64,000 nucleotides of DNA. Origin: Tardiphaga sp. GTDB taxonomy: Bacteria; Pseudomonadota; Alphaproteobacteria; Rhizobiales; Xanthobacteraceae. Each line of letters starts with the position of its first letter. Position 1 is the stretch's first letter. The stretch lies in assembly GCA_030147505.1 (NCBI GenBank), contig JASBVG010000123.1, positions 1-64,000 on the forward strand. The letters run 5' to 3'. A model generated the notes under the pieces. It was given only the letters and a program-made list of their open reading frames with translations, did not search any database and was not told the DNA's origin. Position numbers and translations under genes: made by a program. Below, piece after piece: positions 54,525-63,638 of this stretch.

Positions 54525-55406
54525 TTACCGTGTCGGCACCGGCTTCTCGCCGCGGTAGTCGTAGAAGCCGCGCTGGGTCTTGCGGCCGAGCCACCCGGCT
54601 TCGACATATTTCACCAGCAGCGGGCACGGACGATACTTCGAGTCCGCAAGGCCTTCATGCAACACCTGCATGATCGACAGACACGTATCGAGGCCGATGA
54701 AATCCGCGAGTTCGAGAGGACCCATCGGATGATGCGCACCGAGTTTCATCGCCATGTCGATGGCTTCGACATTTCCCACGCCTTCATACAGCGTGTAGAT
54801 CGCTTCGTTGATCATCGGCAAAAGAATGCGATTGACGATGAAGGCCGGGAAATCTTCCGAGACGGCGATCTGTTTACCGAGCTTGGTGACGAACTCCTTC
54901 GAGGCGTCGAAGGTCGCATCGTCGGTGGCGATGCCGCGGATCAGCTCGACCAGCTCCATGACAGGCACCGGATTCATGAAGTGAATGCCGATGAATTTTT
55001 CCGGGCGGTCGGTCGAGGCGGCGAGGCGCGTGATCGAGATCGACGAAGTGTTGGAGGCGACGATGGTCTCAGGCTTCAGCACCGCGCAGAGGTCCTGGAA
55101 GATCTTGCGTTTGGTCTCTTCCTTCTCCACCGCGGATTCGATCACGAGGTCGCAGTTCGCGAGCTCGTCCAGAGTGTCGACCAGCGAGATGCGCTCCAGC
55201 GCGCTCTTCTTCGCGTCTTCGGTGATGATCTTCTTGGAGACCTGACGGGTCAGGTTGCCGGTGATGGTGGCCATCGCGGACTTCAGGCGGTCGGCGGAGA
55301 CGTCGTTCAGCACCACATCGAAACCGCCCAGCGCCGCCACATGCGCAATACCGTTGCCCATCTGGCCCGAGCCGATCACGCCGACTTTCTTGATCATAAC
55401 CGCCAT
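54525..55406 (-). CDS. hbdA: 3-hydroxybutyryl-CoA dehydrogenase
   Basis: A 293-residue NAD-dependent 3-hydroxyacyl-CoA dehydrogenase. The dinucleotide-binding motif is GVIGSGQMGNGIAHVA, the catalytic His is in IGIHFMNPVPVMELVE, and the C-terminal dimer domain has GPLELADFIGLDTCLSIMQ. It oxidises 3-hydroxybutyryl-CoA in butanoate or polyhydroxyalkanoate metabolism, or in beta-oxidation of short chains. ATGs at 55406 and 55397 fit. It lies downstream of etfA, separated by a repeat-containing gap of 257 bp, so it may have its own promoter. Confidence 0.96.
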   Translation of the reverse strand: MAVMIKKVGVIGSGQMGNGIAHVAALGGFDVVLNDVSADRLKSAMATITGNLTRQVSKKIITEDAKKSALERISLVDTLDELANCDLVIESAVEKEETKRKIFQDLCAVLKPETIVASNTSSISITRLAASTDRPEKFIGIHFMNPVPVMELVELIRGIATDDATFDASKEFVTKLGKQIAVSEDFPAFIVNRILLPMINEAIYTLYEGVGNVEAIDMAMKLGAHHPMGPLELADFIGLDTCLSIMQVLHEGLADSKYRPCPLLVKYVEAGWLGRKTQRGFYDYRGEKPVPTR

Positions 55407-55540
55407 CTTGTCTGTGTCTGTGGAACCGACCCGCCGCACCGTTCGCGGCGGGAAGCGCGCATCATGCCATAAAAAACCGGCCGGAGTCAGGTACCCCGGC
55501 CGATGTCGTTAATTTGTGTCGCGCGGCACTGAACTCAGCC

Positions 55541-55646
55541 TGTCGTCGCCCGGCCGTGCGCGCAATTGCGCGCTAGGACCGGGCGATCCAGTAAACACCG
55601 AAGCTTCGCAGGTTACTGGGTCACCCGGTCAAGCCGGGTGACGACA
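55541..55646. repeat. 106-bp palindromic element with TGTCGTC / GACGACA ends
   Basis: The ends TGTCGTC and GACGACA are inverted copies, and inside them CCGGGCGATCCAGTAA and TTACTGGGTCACCCGG are mirror-related. It holds CGCGCAATTGCGCG, a self-complementary core. This matches a dispersed repeat common in Bradyrhizobiaceae genomes. A partial copy is at 43428-43460. Confidence 0.85.
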
Positions 55647-55663
55647 GTTTAGGCTTGCGCGCC

Positions 55664-56599
55664 TTACTTGCCGATCGCGTCGGTCAGTTCCGGCACCGCC
55701 TGGTAGAGGTCGGCGACCAGGCCGTAATCGGCGACCTGGAAGATCGGCGCGTCCTCGTCTTTGTTGATCGCGACGATGACCTTGGAGTCCTTCATGCCGG
55801 CGAGATGCTGGATGGCGCCGGAAATGCCGATGGCGACATAAAGTTCCGGAGCAACCACCTTGCCGGTCTGGCCGACCTGCCAGTCGTTCGGCGCATAGCC
55901 GGCATCCACCGCGGCACGCGAGGCGCCGACGCCGGCGCCGAGCTTGTCGGCGAGCGGCTCGATATACTTGGTGAAGTTTTCACGGCTCTGCATGGCGCGG
56001 CCACCGGAGACGATGATCTTCGCGGAGGTCAGTTCCGGACGATCGCTCTTCGCCATGTCCTCGCTGACGAAGGTCGAAAGGCCGGGATTCTCCGCTGCAG
56101 CGGTGTCCTCGACCGATGCGCTGCCGCCGTCGCCGGCTGCGGCAAAGGTGGAGGTGCGGACGGTGATGACCTTCTTGGCGTCCTTCGACTTCACGGTCTG
56201 GATCGCATTGCCGGCATAGATCGGGCGCTCGAACGTGTCGGGCGCGACCACCTTGGTGATCTCCGACACCTGCATCACGTCGAGCAGAGCGGCGACGCGC
56301 GGCATGGTGTTCTTCGACCGCGTGGTGGCGGCGGCGATGATCACATCATAGGCCGGGGCCAGCTTGACGATCAGCGCAGCCAGCGGCTCGGCGAGATCGT
56401 GGGCATAGGCTTCGTTGTCGGCCAGCAGCACCTTGGCCACGCCGTTCAGCTTGGCGGCGGCTTCGGCAGCAGGCTTGGCGTTCTGGCCGGCGACCAGCAC
56501 GTGCACGTCGCCGCCGATCTGCGTGGCGGCGGTGAGCACCTTGTTGGTCGAGTCCTTCAGCGAGGCGTTGTCGTGGTCTGCGAGAAGAAGAATAGCCAT
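55664..56599 (-). CDS. etfA: Electron transfer flavoprotein alpha subunit
   Basis: A 311-residue EtfA carrying FAD. The C-terminal FAD-binding domain shows [36 protein letters not shown] and [23 protein letters not shown]. It shuttles electrons from acyl-CoA dehydrogenases to ETF-ubiquinone oxidoreductase. Its ATG shares one base with the etfB stop (TAATG), so the pair is co-translated. Confidence 0.97.
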   Translation of the reverse strand: MAILLLADHDNASLKDSTNKVLTAATQIGGDVHVLVAGQNAKPAAEAAAKLNGVAKVLLADNEAYAHDLAEPLAALIVKLAPAYDVIIAAATTRSKNTMPRVAALLDVMQVSEITKVVAPDTFERPIYAGNAIQTVKSKDAKKVITVRTSTFAAAGDGGSASVEDTAAAENPGLSTFVSEDMAKSDRPELTSAKIIVSGGRAMQSRENFTKYIEPLADKLGAGVGASRAAVDAGYAPNDWQVGQTGKVVAPELYVAIGISGAIQHLAGMKDSKVIVAINKDEDAPIFQVADYGLVADLYQAVPELTDAIGK

Positions 56600-57348
56600 T
56601 AGAGCACCCCGGCTTCGGTCTTGAGCTTCGACACCAGTTCGGCGACGTCCTTGACTTTGACGCCGGCCTTGCGGCCTGCCGGTTCGGAGGTCTTGATGAC
56701 TTCAAGGCGCGGCGCGACGTCGACGCCGAGGGCATCGGCGGTCTTCTCGTCGATCGGCTTCTTCTTCGCCTTCATGATGTTCGGCAGCGACGCATAGCGC
56801 GGCTCGTTGAGACGAAGATCGGTGGTGACGATCGCCGGCGCCTTGACCTTCACGGTCTGCAGGCCGCCGTCGACTTCACGGGTCACCGTGATGTCGTCGC
56901 CTTCGACCACGAGCTTGTTGGCGAAGGTCGCCTGCGCCCAGCCGAGCAGCGCGGCCAGCATCTGGCCGGTCTGGTTCGAGTCGTCGTCGATGGCCTGCTT
57001 GCCGAGAATGACGAGGCCCGGCTTCTCTTCGTCGGCAACCTTCTTGAGGATCTTGGCGACGGCGAGCGGCTCTACGGTGCCGTCGACTTTCACCAGGATG
57101 CCGCGATCGGCGCCCATGGCGAGGCCGGTGCGCAGCGTCTCGGTGGCCTGTTGCGGCCCGATGGAAACGACGACGACTTCGGTGGCCTTGCCGGCTTCCT
57201 TGAGACGGAGGGCTTCCTCGACGGCGATTTCGTCGAACGGATTCATCGACATCTTGACGTTGGCGAGTTCGACGCCCGATCCGTCGCCCTTGACGCGAAC
57301 CTTGACGTTGTAATCGACCACCCGCTTGACCGGTACCAGAACCTTCAT
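56599..57348 (-). CDS. etfB: Electron transfer flavoprotein beta subunit
   Basis: A 249-residue EtfB with an AMP-binding site. It begins [20 protein letters not shown], and contains [38 protein letters not shown] and the ETF beta signature region [27 protein letters not shown]. Near the end, [14 protein letters not shown] is typical. The ATG at 57348 is chosen because it gives the exact family start; the upstream frame has no support. Confidence 0.97.
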   Translation of the reverse strand: MKVLVPVKRVVDYNVKVRVKGDGSGVELANVKMSMNPFDEIAVEEALRLKEAGKATEVVVVSIGPQQATETLRTGLAMGADRGILVKVDGTVEPLAVAKILKKVADEEKPGLVILGKQAIDDDSNQTGQMLAALLGWAQATFANKLVVEGDDITVTREVDGGLQTVKVKAPAIVTTDLRLNEPRYASLPNIMKAKKKPIDEKTADALGVDVAPRLEVIKTSEPAGRKAGVKVKDVAELVSKLKTEAGVL

Positions 57349-57476
57349 CGATCCTCTTTCGGTTGAATTTTGAATAAGTGCAGCTTTTAAAGCTGGCTTG
57401 GCGCGGAACCTAGAGCGCCCGCCAACCGGGGTCAACGCGCCAGACCTGAAAATCGAACGGCTCTAGGGGCGGTATT

Positions 57477-58046
57477 TTACCGGTTTGCTCCGGGCACCCA
57501 CAGCACGTCGCGGGCGCCATTATTGTTCTGCGCACGGCTTGCCACGAAGAGAAAATCCGACAGCCGGTTCATATACTGGATGCCAGCGTCCGAGACGGGC
57601 TCGGGCCGGGCAGCCAGTTCCACCATGATCCGTTCCGCGCGGCGGCAGATCGTGCGCGCCACATGCAGATGCGCCGCTGCCGGGGTTCCGCCAGGCAAAA
57701 TAAACGAGGTCAATTCGGCCAGCGGCGCGTTCAGCGTATCGATGTCGCTCTCCAACCGCTCGACCTGGCTCGCCAGCACCCGCAACCGCTCGGCCTTGCC
57801 CTCTCGCTGGGGAACCGCGAGATCGGCACCGAGATCAAACAGATCATTCTGAATCAGGCCAAGCATCCGATCGAGCTCCGGCGCATGGGCGAGATGCAGG
57901 CGGACGACCCCGATAGCGGCATTGGTTTCGTCCACCGTGCCGTAAGCACTGACGCGAAGATCGTATTTCGGGCGTCGCTCGCCAGTGCCGAGCGCCGTGG
58001 TGCCGTCATCGCCGGTGCGGGTGTAGATCTTGTTGAGGACGACCAT
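57477..58046 (-). CDS. Cob(I)alamin adenosyltransferase, PduO type
   Basis: A 189-residue ATP:cob(I)alamin adenosyltransferase making adenosylcobalamin. The ATP-binding N-terminus TRTGDDGTTALGTGERRPK and YGTVDETNAAIGVVRL are conserved, and so is the later RRAERIMVELA block. It is upstream of etfB on the same strand. The product could serve methylmalonyl-CoA mutase, which fits the neighbouring acyl-CoA genes, though the mutase gene is not here. Confidence 0.95.
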   Translation of the reverse strand: MVVLNKIYTRTGDDGTTALGTGERRPKYDLRVSAYGTVDETNAAIGVVRLHLAHAPELDRMLGLIQNDLFDLGADLAVPQREGKAERLRVLASQVERLESDIDTLNAPLAELTSFILPGGTPAAAHLHVARTICRRAERIMVELAARPEPVSDAGIQYMNRLSDFLFVASRAQNNNGARDVLWVPGANR

Positions 58047-58058
58047 TGCAACTTTCCT

Positions 58059-58141
58059 GTAGGACGAGTTGGGCCCAACGAACCCTCAATCCCGTGCTCG
58101 GAGCTTGATGGGTTTTCGCGAAGACGCTCAACCCATCCTAC
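58059..58141. repeat. 83-bp palindromic repeat (GTAGGA...TCCTAC)
   Basis: Ends GTAGGA and TCCTAC, with GATGGGTT / AACCCATC nested inside and a GTTGGGCCCAAC palindrome near the left end. It lies between the adenosyltransferase and HIG1-like genes. It resembles a dispersed 'GTAGGATGGGTTGAGCG' repeat. Confidence 0.75.
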
Positions 58142-58143
58142 GC

Positions 58144-58338
58144 TCAGCGCCCTAAAACGAACAGCGTCGCCATCGTCAGCACGATCGCGACGAACTGCAA
58201 GATCACCCGCCACCGCATCAATTGCTGCGAGCGGTTCGGCGAACCGCCGCGCATCATGTTTGCGAGGCCAAGAAGCAGCACCAGCGCGACAGCGCCAAGT
58301 GCGATCGGCAGAATGAAAGTCTGAAGGAACGATCCCAT
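58144..58338 (-). CDS. HIG1-like twin-transmembrane protein
   Basis: A 64-residue membrane protein with two hydrophobic helices (about 6-26 and 44-62) joined by the basic loop MMRGGSPNRSQQLMRWRV, the pattern of HIG_1_N proteins. In mitochondria relatives associate with respiratory supercomplexes; the bacterial role is unknown. It is upstream of the adenosyltransferase gene on the same strand, a linkage I recall from other Rhizobiales. Confidence 0.85.
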   Translation of the reverse strand: MGSFLQTFILPIALGAVALVLLLGLANMMRGGSPNRSQQLMRWRVILQFVAIVLTMATLFVLGR

Positions 58339-58410
58339 GGGCTGCTAGATAGCATCGAGACCACGGGGGCGCTATCCCCGTAACCCGTTGACTCCATGCG
58401 GACTACGACA

Positions 58411-59316
58411 TCAGGCCTCTTTCCTGTAGCGCTCGAGATTGCTCTGCAGCATTTCCAGCACCGCATCGCGCATCGGGTCGCGCGTGCCGCGAATCCATGC
58501 AGCCGCCAGCGGCAGACGGTTCATCCCGGACACTTTCAGCGGCACATAGCAGACACCCCGCGCCGCCATTCTCTGCGTCCAGCGCGGCACGATGGCGACT
58601 CCGATCTCTGCCGCAACAAGATTGACAATGGTCTGCTTCTCGTCAGCGATCTGCACGACATTCGCAACCAGTCCGGCCTCGGCGAACAACTTCATCGTGA
58701 GATCATGGCTATGCGGCCGCGAGCGGCGCTCCGGCACGATCAACGGTTCATCCGCGATATCGGCAATGGTGAGCCGCTTGCGGTGACCGAGCGGATGCAG
58801 CTCTGACATCGCCACCACGGCGGTTTCGTGAAACAGGGGCATGAAATCGATCCGCTTGTCTGCGCTGGCAGGCGGCCGCACCAAAGCGAGATCGAGCCGG
58901 CCGGACAACAGCCGCGGCAACAGGCGGATGGTCTTGTCCTCCACCAGCTTCACCGAAACGTCGGGATGATTCTCCCGCAAGTCCTGCAAGAGAGCCGGCA
59001 ACAATCCGGCAGCGGCGCTGTCAATCGCACCGACACGAATCGTTGCCGCGCGGGCACGCACCCGTTCGCGGAACGACGTCGCGAGCTGATCGGCACGGCC
59101 GAGCAGATCCCGCGCCTCCTTCAGAAAGGCAGAGCCATCCTCGGTCAGTGCAACGCTGCGCGTGGTCCGTGTCAGTAGCCGCGTGCCGAGATCATCCTCG
59201 AGCAGACGGATATGCCGCCCGAGCGCCGACGGCATCATCTCCAGCCGCTGCGCCGCACGGCCGAAATGCAGCTCGTCGGCGGCCGTCACGAAGCAGCGTA
59301 GCTGGTGCAGATCCAT
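58411..59316 (-). CDS. LysR-family regulator divergent from tartrate/malate dehydrogenase gene
   Basis: A 301-residue LysR protein. The HTH spans about 1-60 ([25 protein letters not shown]) and the effector domain runs from about 90 to 295. It is divergent from the TtuC-type dehydrogenase, with an AT-rich dyad in the shared promoter, as in DmlR/TtdR-type systems for tartrate or D-malate. Effector identity is inferred from this context only. Confidence 0.9.
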   Translation of the reverse strand: MDLHQLRCFVTAADELHFGRAAQRLEMMPSALGRHIRLLEDDLGTRLLTRTTRSVALTEDGSAFLKEARDLLGRADQLATSFRERVRARAATIRVGAIDSAAAGLLPALLQDLRENHPDVSVKLVEDKTIRLLPRLLSGRLDLALVRPPASADKRIDFMPLFHETAVVAMSELHPLGHRKRLTIADIADEPLIVPERRSRPHSHDLTMKLFAEAGLVANVVQIADEKQTIVNLVAAEIGVAIVPRWTQRMAARGVCYVPLKVSGMNRLPLAAAWIRGTRDPMRDAVLEMLQSNLERYRKEA

Positions 59317-59381
59317 CGGGCTCCTCGACGTGGCGGGCGGTAAACGCGCAGCGTGCCCCGCCCCCCACGAGTACGACGCCT

Positions 59382-59404
59382 ATTATATCATATATTTATA
59401 TAAT
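59382..59404. promoter_or_regulatory. AT-rich dyad ATTATAT-N9-ATATAAT, candidate LysR site
   Basis: A perfect 7-bp inverted repeat with a 9-bp spacer stands in the 159-bp divergent promoter region. It is AT-only in a GC-rich genome, so it may also contain the -10 box of one gene. It lies 65 bp upstream of the LysR ATG and 71 bp upstream of the dehydrogenase ATG. Confidence 0.6.
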
Positions 59405-59475
59405 CTAGTGCGATTGAGCCACGTCCAGACCGGCTGCAGGGTGGCGCACCTTTTTTCACCAGCAGAGACCCGACC

Positions 59476-60549
59476 ATGCGCGAATATTCCATCGCGGCCA
59501 TTCCGGCCGACGGGATCGGCCCCGAAGTCATCGCCTCCGGCATCCGTGTGCTGAAAGCGCTACAGAAGCGCGTCGGCGACGTCGCCTTCAACGTCACCAC
59601 CTTCGACTGGGGCTCGGACTATTACCGTAAGCATGGCGTGATGATGCCGGCCGACGGCCCGGCGCAGCTCAAGAAGTTCGACGCCATCTATTTCGGCGCG
59701 GTCGGAGCGCCCGACGTGCCCGATCACATCACGCTGTGGGGCCTGCGCCTGCCGATCTGCCAAGGCTTTGACCAATACGCCAATGTGCGCCCGACCAAGA
59801 TTTTGCCCGGCATCACCTCGCCGCTGCGCAATGTGAATGCGGGCGATCTCGACTGGGTGATCGTCCGCGAAAACTCCGAAGGCGAATATGCCGGTTGCGG
59901 CGGCCGCGTGCATCGCGGCCTGCCCGAGGAAGTTGGCACCGAAGTCTCGGTGTTCACCCGCACCGGCGTCCAGCGCATCATGCGCTACGCATTCAAGCTC
60001 GCGCAGTCGCGCCCGCGCAAGCTGCTCACGGTGGTCACCAAATCCAACGCCCAGCGCCACGGCATGGTGATGTGGGACGAGATCGCCGATGAGATCTCGA
60101 AGGACTTCCCGGACGTCACCTGGGACAAGATGCTGGTCGATGCGATGACCGTGCGCATGACGCTGAAGCCGCAGAGCCTCGACACCATCGTCGCCACCAA
60201 TCTTCACGCGGACATTCTCTCCGATCTCGCCGGCGCACTCGCCGGAAGCCTTGGCGTGGCCCCCACCGCCAATATCGATCCGGAGCGCCGCTTCCCGTCG
60301 ATGTTCGAGCCGATCCATGGCTCGGCCTTCGACATCACCGGCAAGGGCATCGCCAATCCCGTCGCCAGTTTCTGGACGGCTGCGCAGATGCTCGATCATC
60401 TCGGTGAGCCCGATGCAGCGGTGCGGCTCATGCGCGCAGTCGAGCAGGTCTGCGAAGCCGGCATCATCACGCCCGATGTCGGCGGCAAGGCTACGACGAA
60501 AGAAGTGACAGACGCTGTGATCGACGCCATCTACAGTTCGAACATCTGA
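59476..60549 (+). CDS. ttuC: Tartrate / D-malate dehydrogenase (TtuC/DmlA type)
   Basis: A 357-residue beta-decarboxylating dehydrogenase of the isopropylmalate/isocitrate family. GDLDWVIVRENSEGEYAG, the catalytic Lys in VVTKSNAQRHGMVMWDE, and the metal-site ATNLHADILSDLAGAL are present. MFEPIHGSAFDITGKGIANP and ITPDVGGKATTKEVTDAV complete the family signatures. Relatives oxidise tartrate, or D-malate to pyruvate and CO2, with NAD+ and Mn2+. It is divergent from a LysR gene; the next gene encodes a Bug-type binding protein. Confidence 0.94.
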   Translation: MREYSIAAIPADGIGPEVIASGIRVLKALQKRVGDVAFNVTTFDWGSDYYRKHGVMMPADGPAQLKKFDAIYFGAVGAPDVPDHITLWGLRLPICQGFDQYANVRPTKILPGITSPLRNVNAGDLDWVIVRENSEGEYAGCGGRVHRGLPEEVGTEVSVFTRTGVQRIMRYAFKLAQSRPRKLLTVVTKSNAQRHGMVMWDEIADEISKDFPDVTWDKMLVDAMTVRMTLKPQSLDTIVATNLHADILSDLAGALAGSLGVAPTANIDPERRFPSMFEPIHGSAFDITGKGIANPVASFWTAAQMLDHLGEPDAAVRLMRAVEQVCEAGIITPDVGGKATTKEVTDAVIDAIYSSNI

Positions 60550-60557
60550 ATTCAATC

Positions 60558-60584
60558 GATCGCCCCAGCCGCACCGGGGCGATC
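60558..60584 (+). terminator. Hairpin between ttuC and the binding-protein gene
   Basis: A perfect 9-bp stem GATCGCCCC / GGGGCGATC with a 9-base loop follows the ttuC stop by 8 bp; the downstream GTCTTCC is a poor U-tract. It may be a partial terminator that lowers expression of, or separates, the next gene. Confidence 0.5.
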
Positions 60585-60623
60585 GTCTTCCATCAAACAA
60601 AACCAATAGTCCGGGAGGATACG

Positions 60624-61592
60624 ATGAAAGCCACCGCCACATTTGCATTCGCGCTCACGCTTGCGAGCACCGCCGCCTTCGCGCAGGGCTATCCCAACAA
60701 GCCCATCACCATGCTGGTGCCATTCGCGGCCGGCGGCCCCACCGACACCGTGGCGCGCGTCACCGCGCAAAGCATGGGCAAGGCGCTCGGCCAGACCATC
60801 ATCGTGGAAAACGCCACCGGCGCCGGCGGCACCATCGCCACCGCCCGCGCAGCCCGCGCCGAGCCCGACGGCTACACGATCCTGATCCATCACATCGGCA
60901 TTTCCACCGCGGCAACGCTGTATCGCAAGCTGCCTTACGACACCAAGACCGCCTTCGCGCCCATTGGCCTGATCACCAATGCGCCGATGACGATCATCTC
61001 GCGAAAAGACCTGCCGCCGAACACGCTGGCCGAGCTGGTCACCTATATCAAGGCCAACGGCGACAAGATGACGTTCGGCAATGCCGGCCTCGGCGCCGCC
61101 TCGCATCTCTGCGGCATGCTGTTCATGACCGCGATGGACAAGCAGGTCCAGACCATCCCCTACAAGGGCAACGGCCCGGTCATGAACGATCTGATGTCCG
61201 GCCAGATCGACCTCACCTGCGACCAGACCACAAACACCACCGGACCGATCGGCAACAAGCTGGTGAAGGGTTACGCGGTGACCACCAAGGCGCGGCTGTC
61301 GTCGATGCCCGACCTGCCCACCGCGGATGAAGCCGGGCTCAAAGGCTTCGAGGTCGGCGCATGGCACGGCATCTATGCGCCGAAGGGCACGCCCGACGAG
61401 ATCGTGCAGAAACTCGCCAAGGCTCTGCAGGACGCGCTGCGCGATCCCGATCTCGTCAAGCGCTTCACCGACATCAACACCGATGTCGTCCCGCAGGACC
61501 AGGCGACCCCCGCCGCACTGAAGGCCAAACTCGACAGCGAGATCGACCGCTGGGCTCCGATCATCAAGGCGGCCGGGCAGTTCGCGGATTGA
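60624..61592 (+). CDS. Tripartite tricarboxylate transporter substrate-binding protein (Bug family)
   Basis: A 322-residue periplasmic binding protein with signal peptide (MKATATFAFALTLASTAAFA). The Bug-family start YPNKPITMLVPFAAGGPTDTVAR and the block GGTIATARAARAEPDGYTIL are clear. Such proteins bind carboxylates and deliver them to TctAB-type permeases. No TctA/TctB genes are in the window, so it is an orphan. The neighbouring ttuC and LysR genes suggest tartrate, malate or a related acid as ligand. GGGAGGA precedes the ATG. Confidence 0.93.
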   Translation: MKATATFAFALTLASTAAFAQGYPNKPITMLVPFAAGGPTDTVARVTAQSMGKALGQTIIVENATGAGGTIATARAARAEPDGYTILIHHIGISTAATLYRKLPYDTKTAFAPIGLITNAPMTIISRKDLPPNTLAELVTYIKANGDKMTFGNAGLGAASHLCGMLFMTAMDKQVQTIPYKGNGPVMNDLMSGQIDLTCDQTTNTTGPIGNKLVKGYAVTTKARLSSMPDLPTADEAGLKGFEVGAWHGIYAPKGTPDEIVQKLAKALQDALRDPDLVKRFTDINTDVVPQDQATPAALKAKLDSEIDRWAPIIKAAGQFAD

Positions 61593-61602
61593 TCTCTCAT
61601 AT

Positions 61603-61643
61603 CCCGGACGCGGCAGCGCGATGTGCTGCATCGCGTCCGGGAC
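61603..61643. repeat. Palindrome TCCCGGACGCG / CGCGTCCGGGA
   Basis: An 11-bp perfect stem with an inner 5-bp stem (GCAGC / GCTGC) gives a long hairpin just 10 bp after the binding-protein stop. It is a dispersed palindrome type in this family of genomes and may also serve as a terminator-like structure. Confidence 0.7.
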
Positions 61644-61760
61644 ATTTCGAGTTCAGGCATCCGAGCCGCGCACAGGTGCCATCGCGTACTTGCATCGGGA
61701 AACTGCTCTATAACCTCCCTCATCATCGGCCGTCTCGGCCAAATCCTCCGGGGGACTTCC

Positions 61761-63062
61761 ATGTCGATAACGAGCACTTTCGCGCGCGTGGTGGCGCTGA
61801 TCGGTGCGGGCGCCGTGTTGTGGCGCCGTGCCCAGGGCGAGACTCCGACCCCGGCCTGGGGCAATGCCCCCGTCGTCCCCGAGGCCAAGCCGCAAGGCGC
61901 CATCCCCACACTCAAGATGCCCACGGCGCGCGGCTGGGATCCCGGCCAGAAGCCGACTGCTGCTCCCGGCCTCAAGGTCAATGCCTTCGCCACCGGCCTC
62001 GAACATCCGCGCTGGATCAATGTGCTGCCTAATGGCGATGTGCTGATCGCGGAATCCTCGCAGGTCGCGAGCCGCATCGGCAGCCTGTTCAGCTATGCCA
62101 TGCAGGCCACCATGCGCCGCGCCAAGGCGCTGGGGACCAGTGCCAACCGCATCACGCTGCTGCGCGACAGGAACGGCGACGGCGTCGCCGAAGTGCAGCA
62201 GGTGTTCATGGAGAATCTCAACCAGCCCTTCGGCATGGCGCTGGTGGGCGAGACTTTCTATGTCGGTAATGTCGATGGCGTCGTCGCATTTCCCTATCAG
62301 CAGGGCGCCGACAAGATCACCGCGCCGGGCAAGAAGCTCACGACTTTCGGCACCGGCGGCCACTGGACACGCAGCATCCTGCCGAGCCCCAATGGCACCA
62401 GGCTCTATATCGGTGTCGGCTCGCTCAGCAACATCGCGGAGAGCGGCATGGAGGTCGAACAAGGTCGCGCCGCGGTCTATGAGCTCGATACCGCCACCGG
62501 CGACTATCGCATCTTCGGCGCCGGCCTGCGTAATCCCGTCGGCCTCGCATGGGAGCCGAACACCAAGGCGCTCTGGACCGTGGTGAACGAGCGCGACGGC
62601 ATCGGCGACGAAACGCCGCCGGACTATCTCACCTCGGTGAAGGACGGCGGCTTCTATGGCTGGCCCTATTGCTACTGGGGCCAGATCGTGGACGACCGTG
62701 TGCCGCAGGACCCGGCGATCGTCGCCACCGCGATCAAGCCTGACTACGCACTCGGCGGCCATACTGCCTCGCTGGGCCTCTGCTGGCTGCCGGCCGGCAC
62801 ACTGCCCGGCTTCGGCGACGGCATGGTGATCGGCCAGCACGGCTCGTGGAATCGCAGCAAGCTGAGCGGCTACAAGGTTGTGTTCATCCCATTCGAGAAC
62901 GGCCTGCCCTCAGGCCCGCCGCGCGATATCCTCTCGGGCTTCCTCGCGCCGGACGAGAAGGTCTCATACGGGCGGCCGGTGGGTGTGACACTCGGCCCGG
63001 ATGGCTCGCTGCTGGTCGCCGACGATGTGGGCGATGTGATCTGGCGCGTGACGGGGGCGTAA
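61761..63062 (+). CDS. Sorbosone dehydrogenase / PQQ-type sugar dehydrogenase-like protein
   Basis: A 433-residue six-bladed beta-propeller of the GSDH/sorbosone dehydrogenase family. Propeller motifs are NAFATGLEHPRWINVLPNGDVLIAESS, GVGSLSNIAESGM, GAGLRNPVGLAWEP, NERDGIGDETPPDYL and VIGQHGSWNRSKLSGYKVVF. The N-terminus (MSITSTFARVVALIGAGAVLW) is a signal or anchor, so it acts in the periplasm. The electron acceptor and sugar are unknown; the PQQ dependence is a family property and not certain. The ATG at 61761 has CGGGGGAC upstream. Confidence 0.9.
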   Translation: MSITSTFARVVALIGAGAVLWRRAQGETPTPAWGNAPVVPEAKPQGAIPTLKMPTARGWDPGQKPTAAPGLKVNAFATGLEHPRWINVLPNGDVLIAESSQVASRIGSLFSYAMQATMRRAKALGTSANRITLLRDRNGDGVAEVQQVFMENLNQPFGMALVGETFYVGNVDGVVAFPYQQGADKITAPGKKLTTFGTGGHWTRSILPSPNGTRLYIGVGSLSNIAESGMEVEQGRAAVYELDTATGDYRIFGAGLRNPVGLAWEPNTKALWTVVNERDGIGDETPPDYLTSVKDGGFYGWPYCYWGQIVDDRVPQDPAIVATAIKPDYALGGHTASLGLCWLPAGTLPGFGDGMVIGQHGSWNRSKLSGYKVVFIPFENGLPSGPPRDILSGFLAPDEKVSYGRPVGVTLGPDGSLLVADDVGDVIWRVTGA

Positions 63063-63087
63063 GATCACCTTGCTGCTGGCGACCTGA

Positions 63088-63579
63088 CTATTGCGTGTAA
63101 ACCGACGCTGAAAAACTCCAGACCCAGCGCTTGGCCGGCACCTTGCAATCGACGATCGGACGGTCGTCGGGGCATCCGCCCTTCGGCACCTCTTTAGCGA
63201 AAGTATAGACGAGACGCTTGTTGCCGTTCACGAAGACTTTGGTCGTGGCGAACGGCGCATCGGCGTCAAGCGCGCCGTCGTGCACCCAATCCTTCAGCCC
63301 TTTCACCGCGGCATTGATCTTGTCCTCGGCCTTGTCGAACTTGACTGTCAGACCGGTCGCGCCGCCAGCCATCCAGCACGCTTTGCCGCGCAGACCTTCG
63401 GGATAGGGAGGCGCATCCTGTTCGCTGCCATCGAGCGGAAACCCACTGGCCTTGCTCAGCACCGCGGCGATCGCCTTGCACTCGTCCACCGGCACAGGCC
63501 GGATCGCCGTCTCGGCCGATGCGGGTGCAACGAATGCTCCCAGCGTGAATACGACGGAAAGAATGCGTGACTTCCACAT
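63088..63579 (-). CDS. Secreted conserved hypothetical protein, 163 aa
   Basis: A 163-residue protein with a clear signal peptide (MWKSRILSVVFTLGAFVAPASA). It has four cysteines (CKAIAA, ACWMAGG, GGCPDDR, VDCKVPAK), which could form two disulfides in the periplasm. No known domain was recognised. The ATG at 63579 was chosen because the signal peptide begins there. It ends 26 bp after the convergent sorbosone-dehydrogenase-like gene. Confidence 0.75.
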   Translation of the reverse strand: MWKSRILSVVFTLGAFVAPASAETAIRPVPVDECKAIAAVLSKASGFPLDGSEQDAPPYPEGLRGKACWMAGGATGLTVKFDKAEDKINAAVKGLKDWVHDGALDADAPFATTKVFVNGNKRLVYTFAKEVPKGGCPDDRPIVDCKVPAKRWVWSFSASVYTQ

Positions 63580-63638
63580 GGCGACTGCCCTCGAATTGAA
63601 TCTCGGGGCAGGTTTAGTCACGCCGCGTAAAGATAGAA

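Noticed and set aside
54434-54607. N-terminal extension of the HNH-like frame
   Set aside because: The extra 58 codons run antisense-free through the terminator and into hbdA, and the Ser/Ala/Arg-rich product is typical of a spurious frame. The GTG with its strong ribosome site is the better start.
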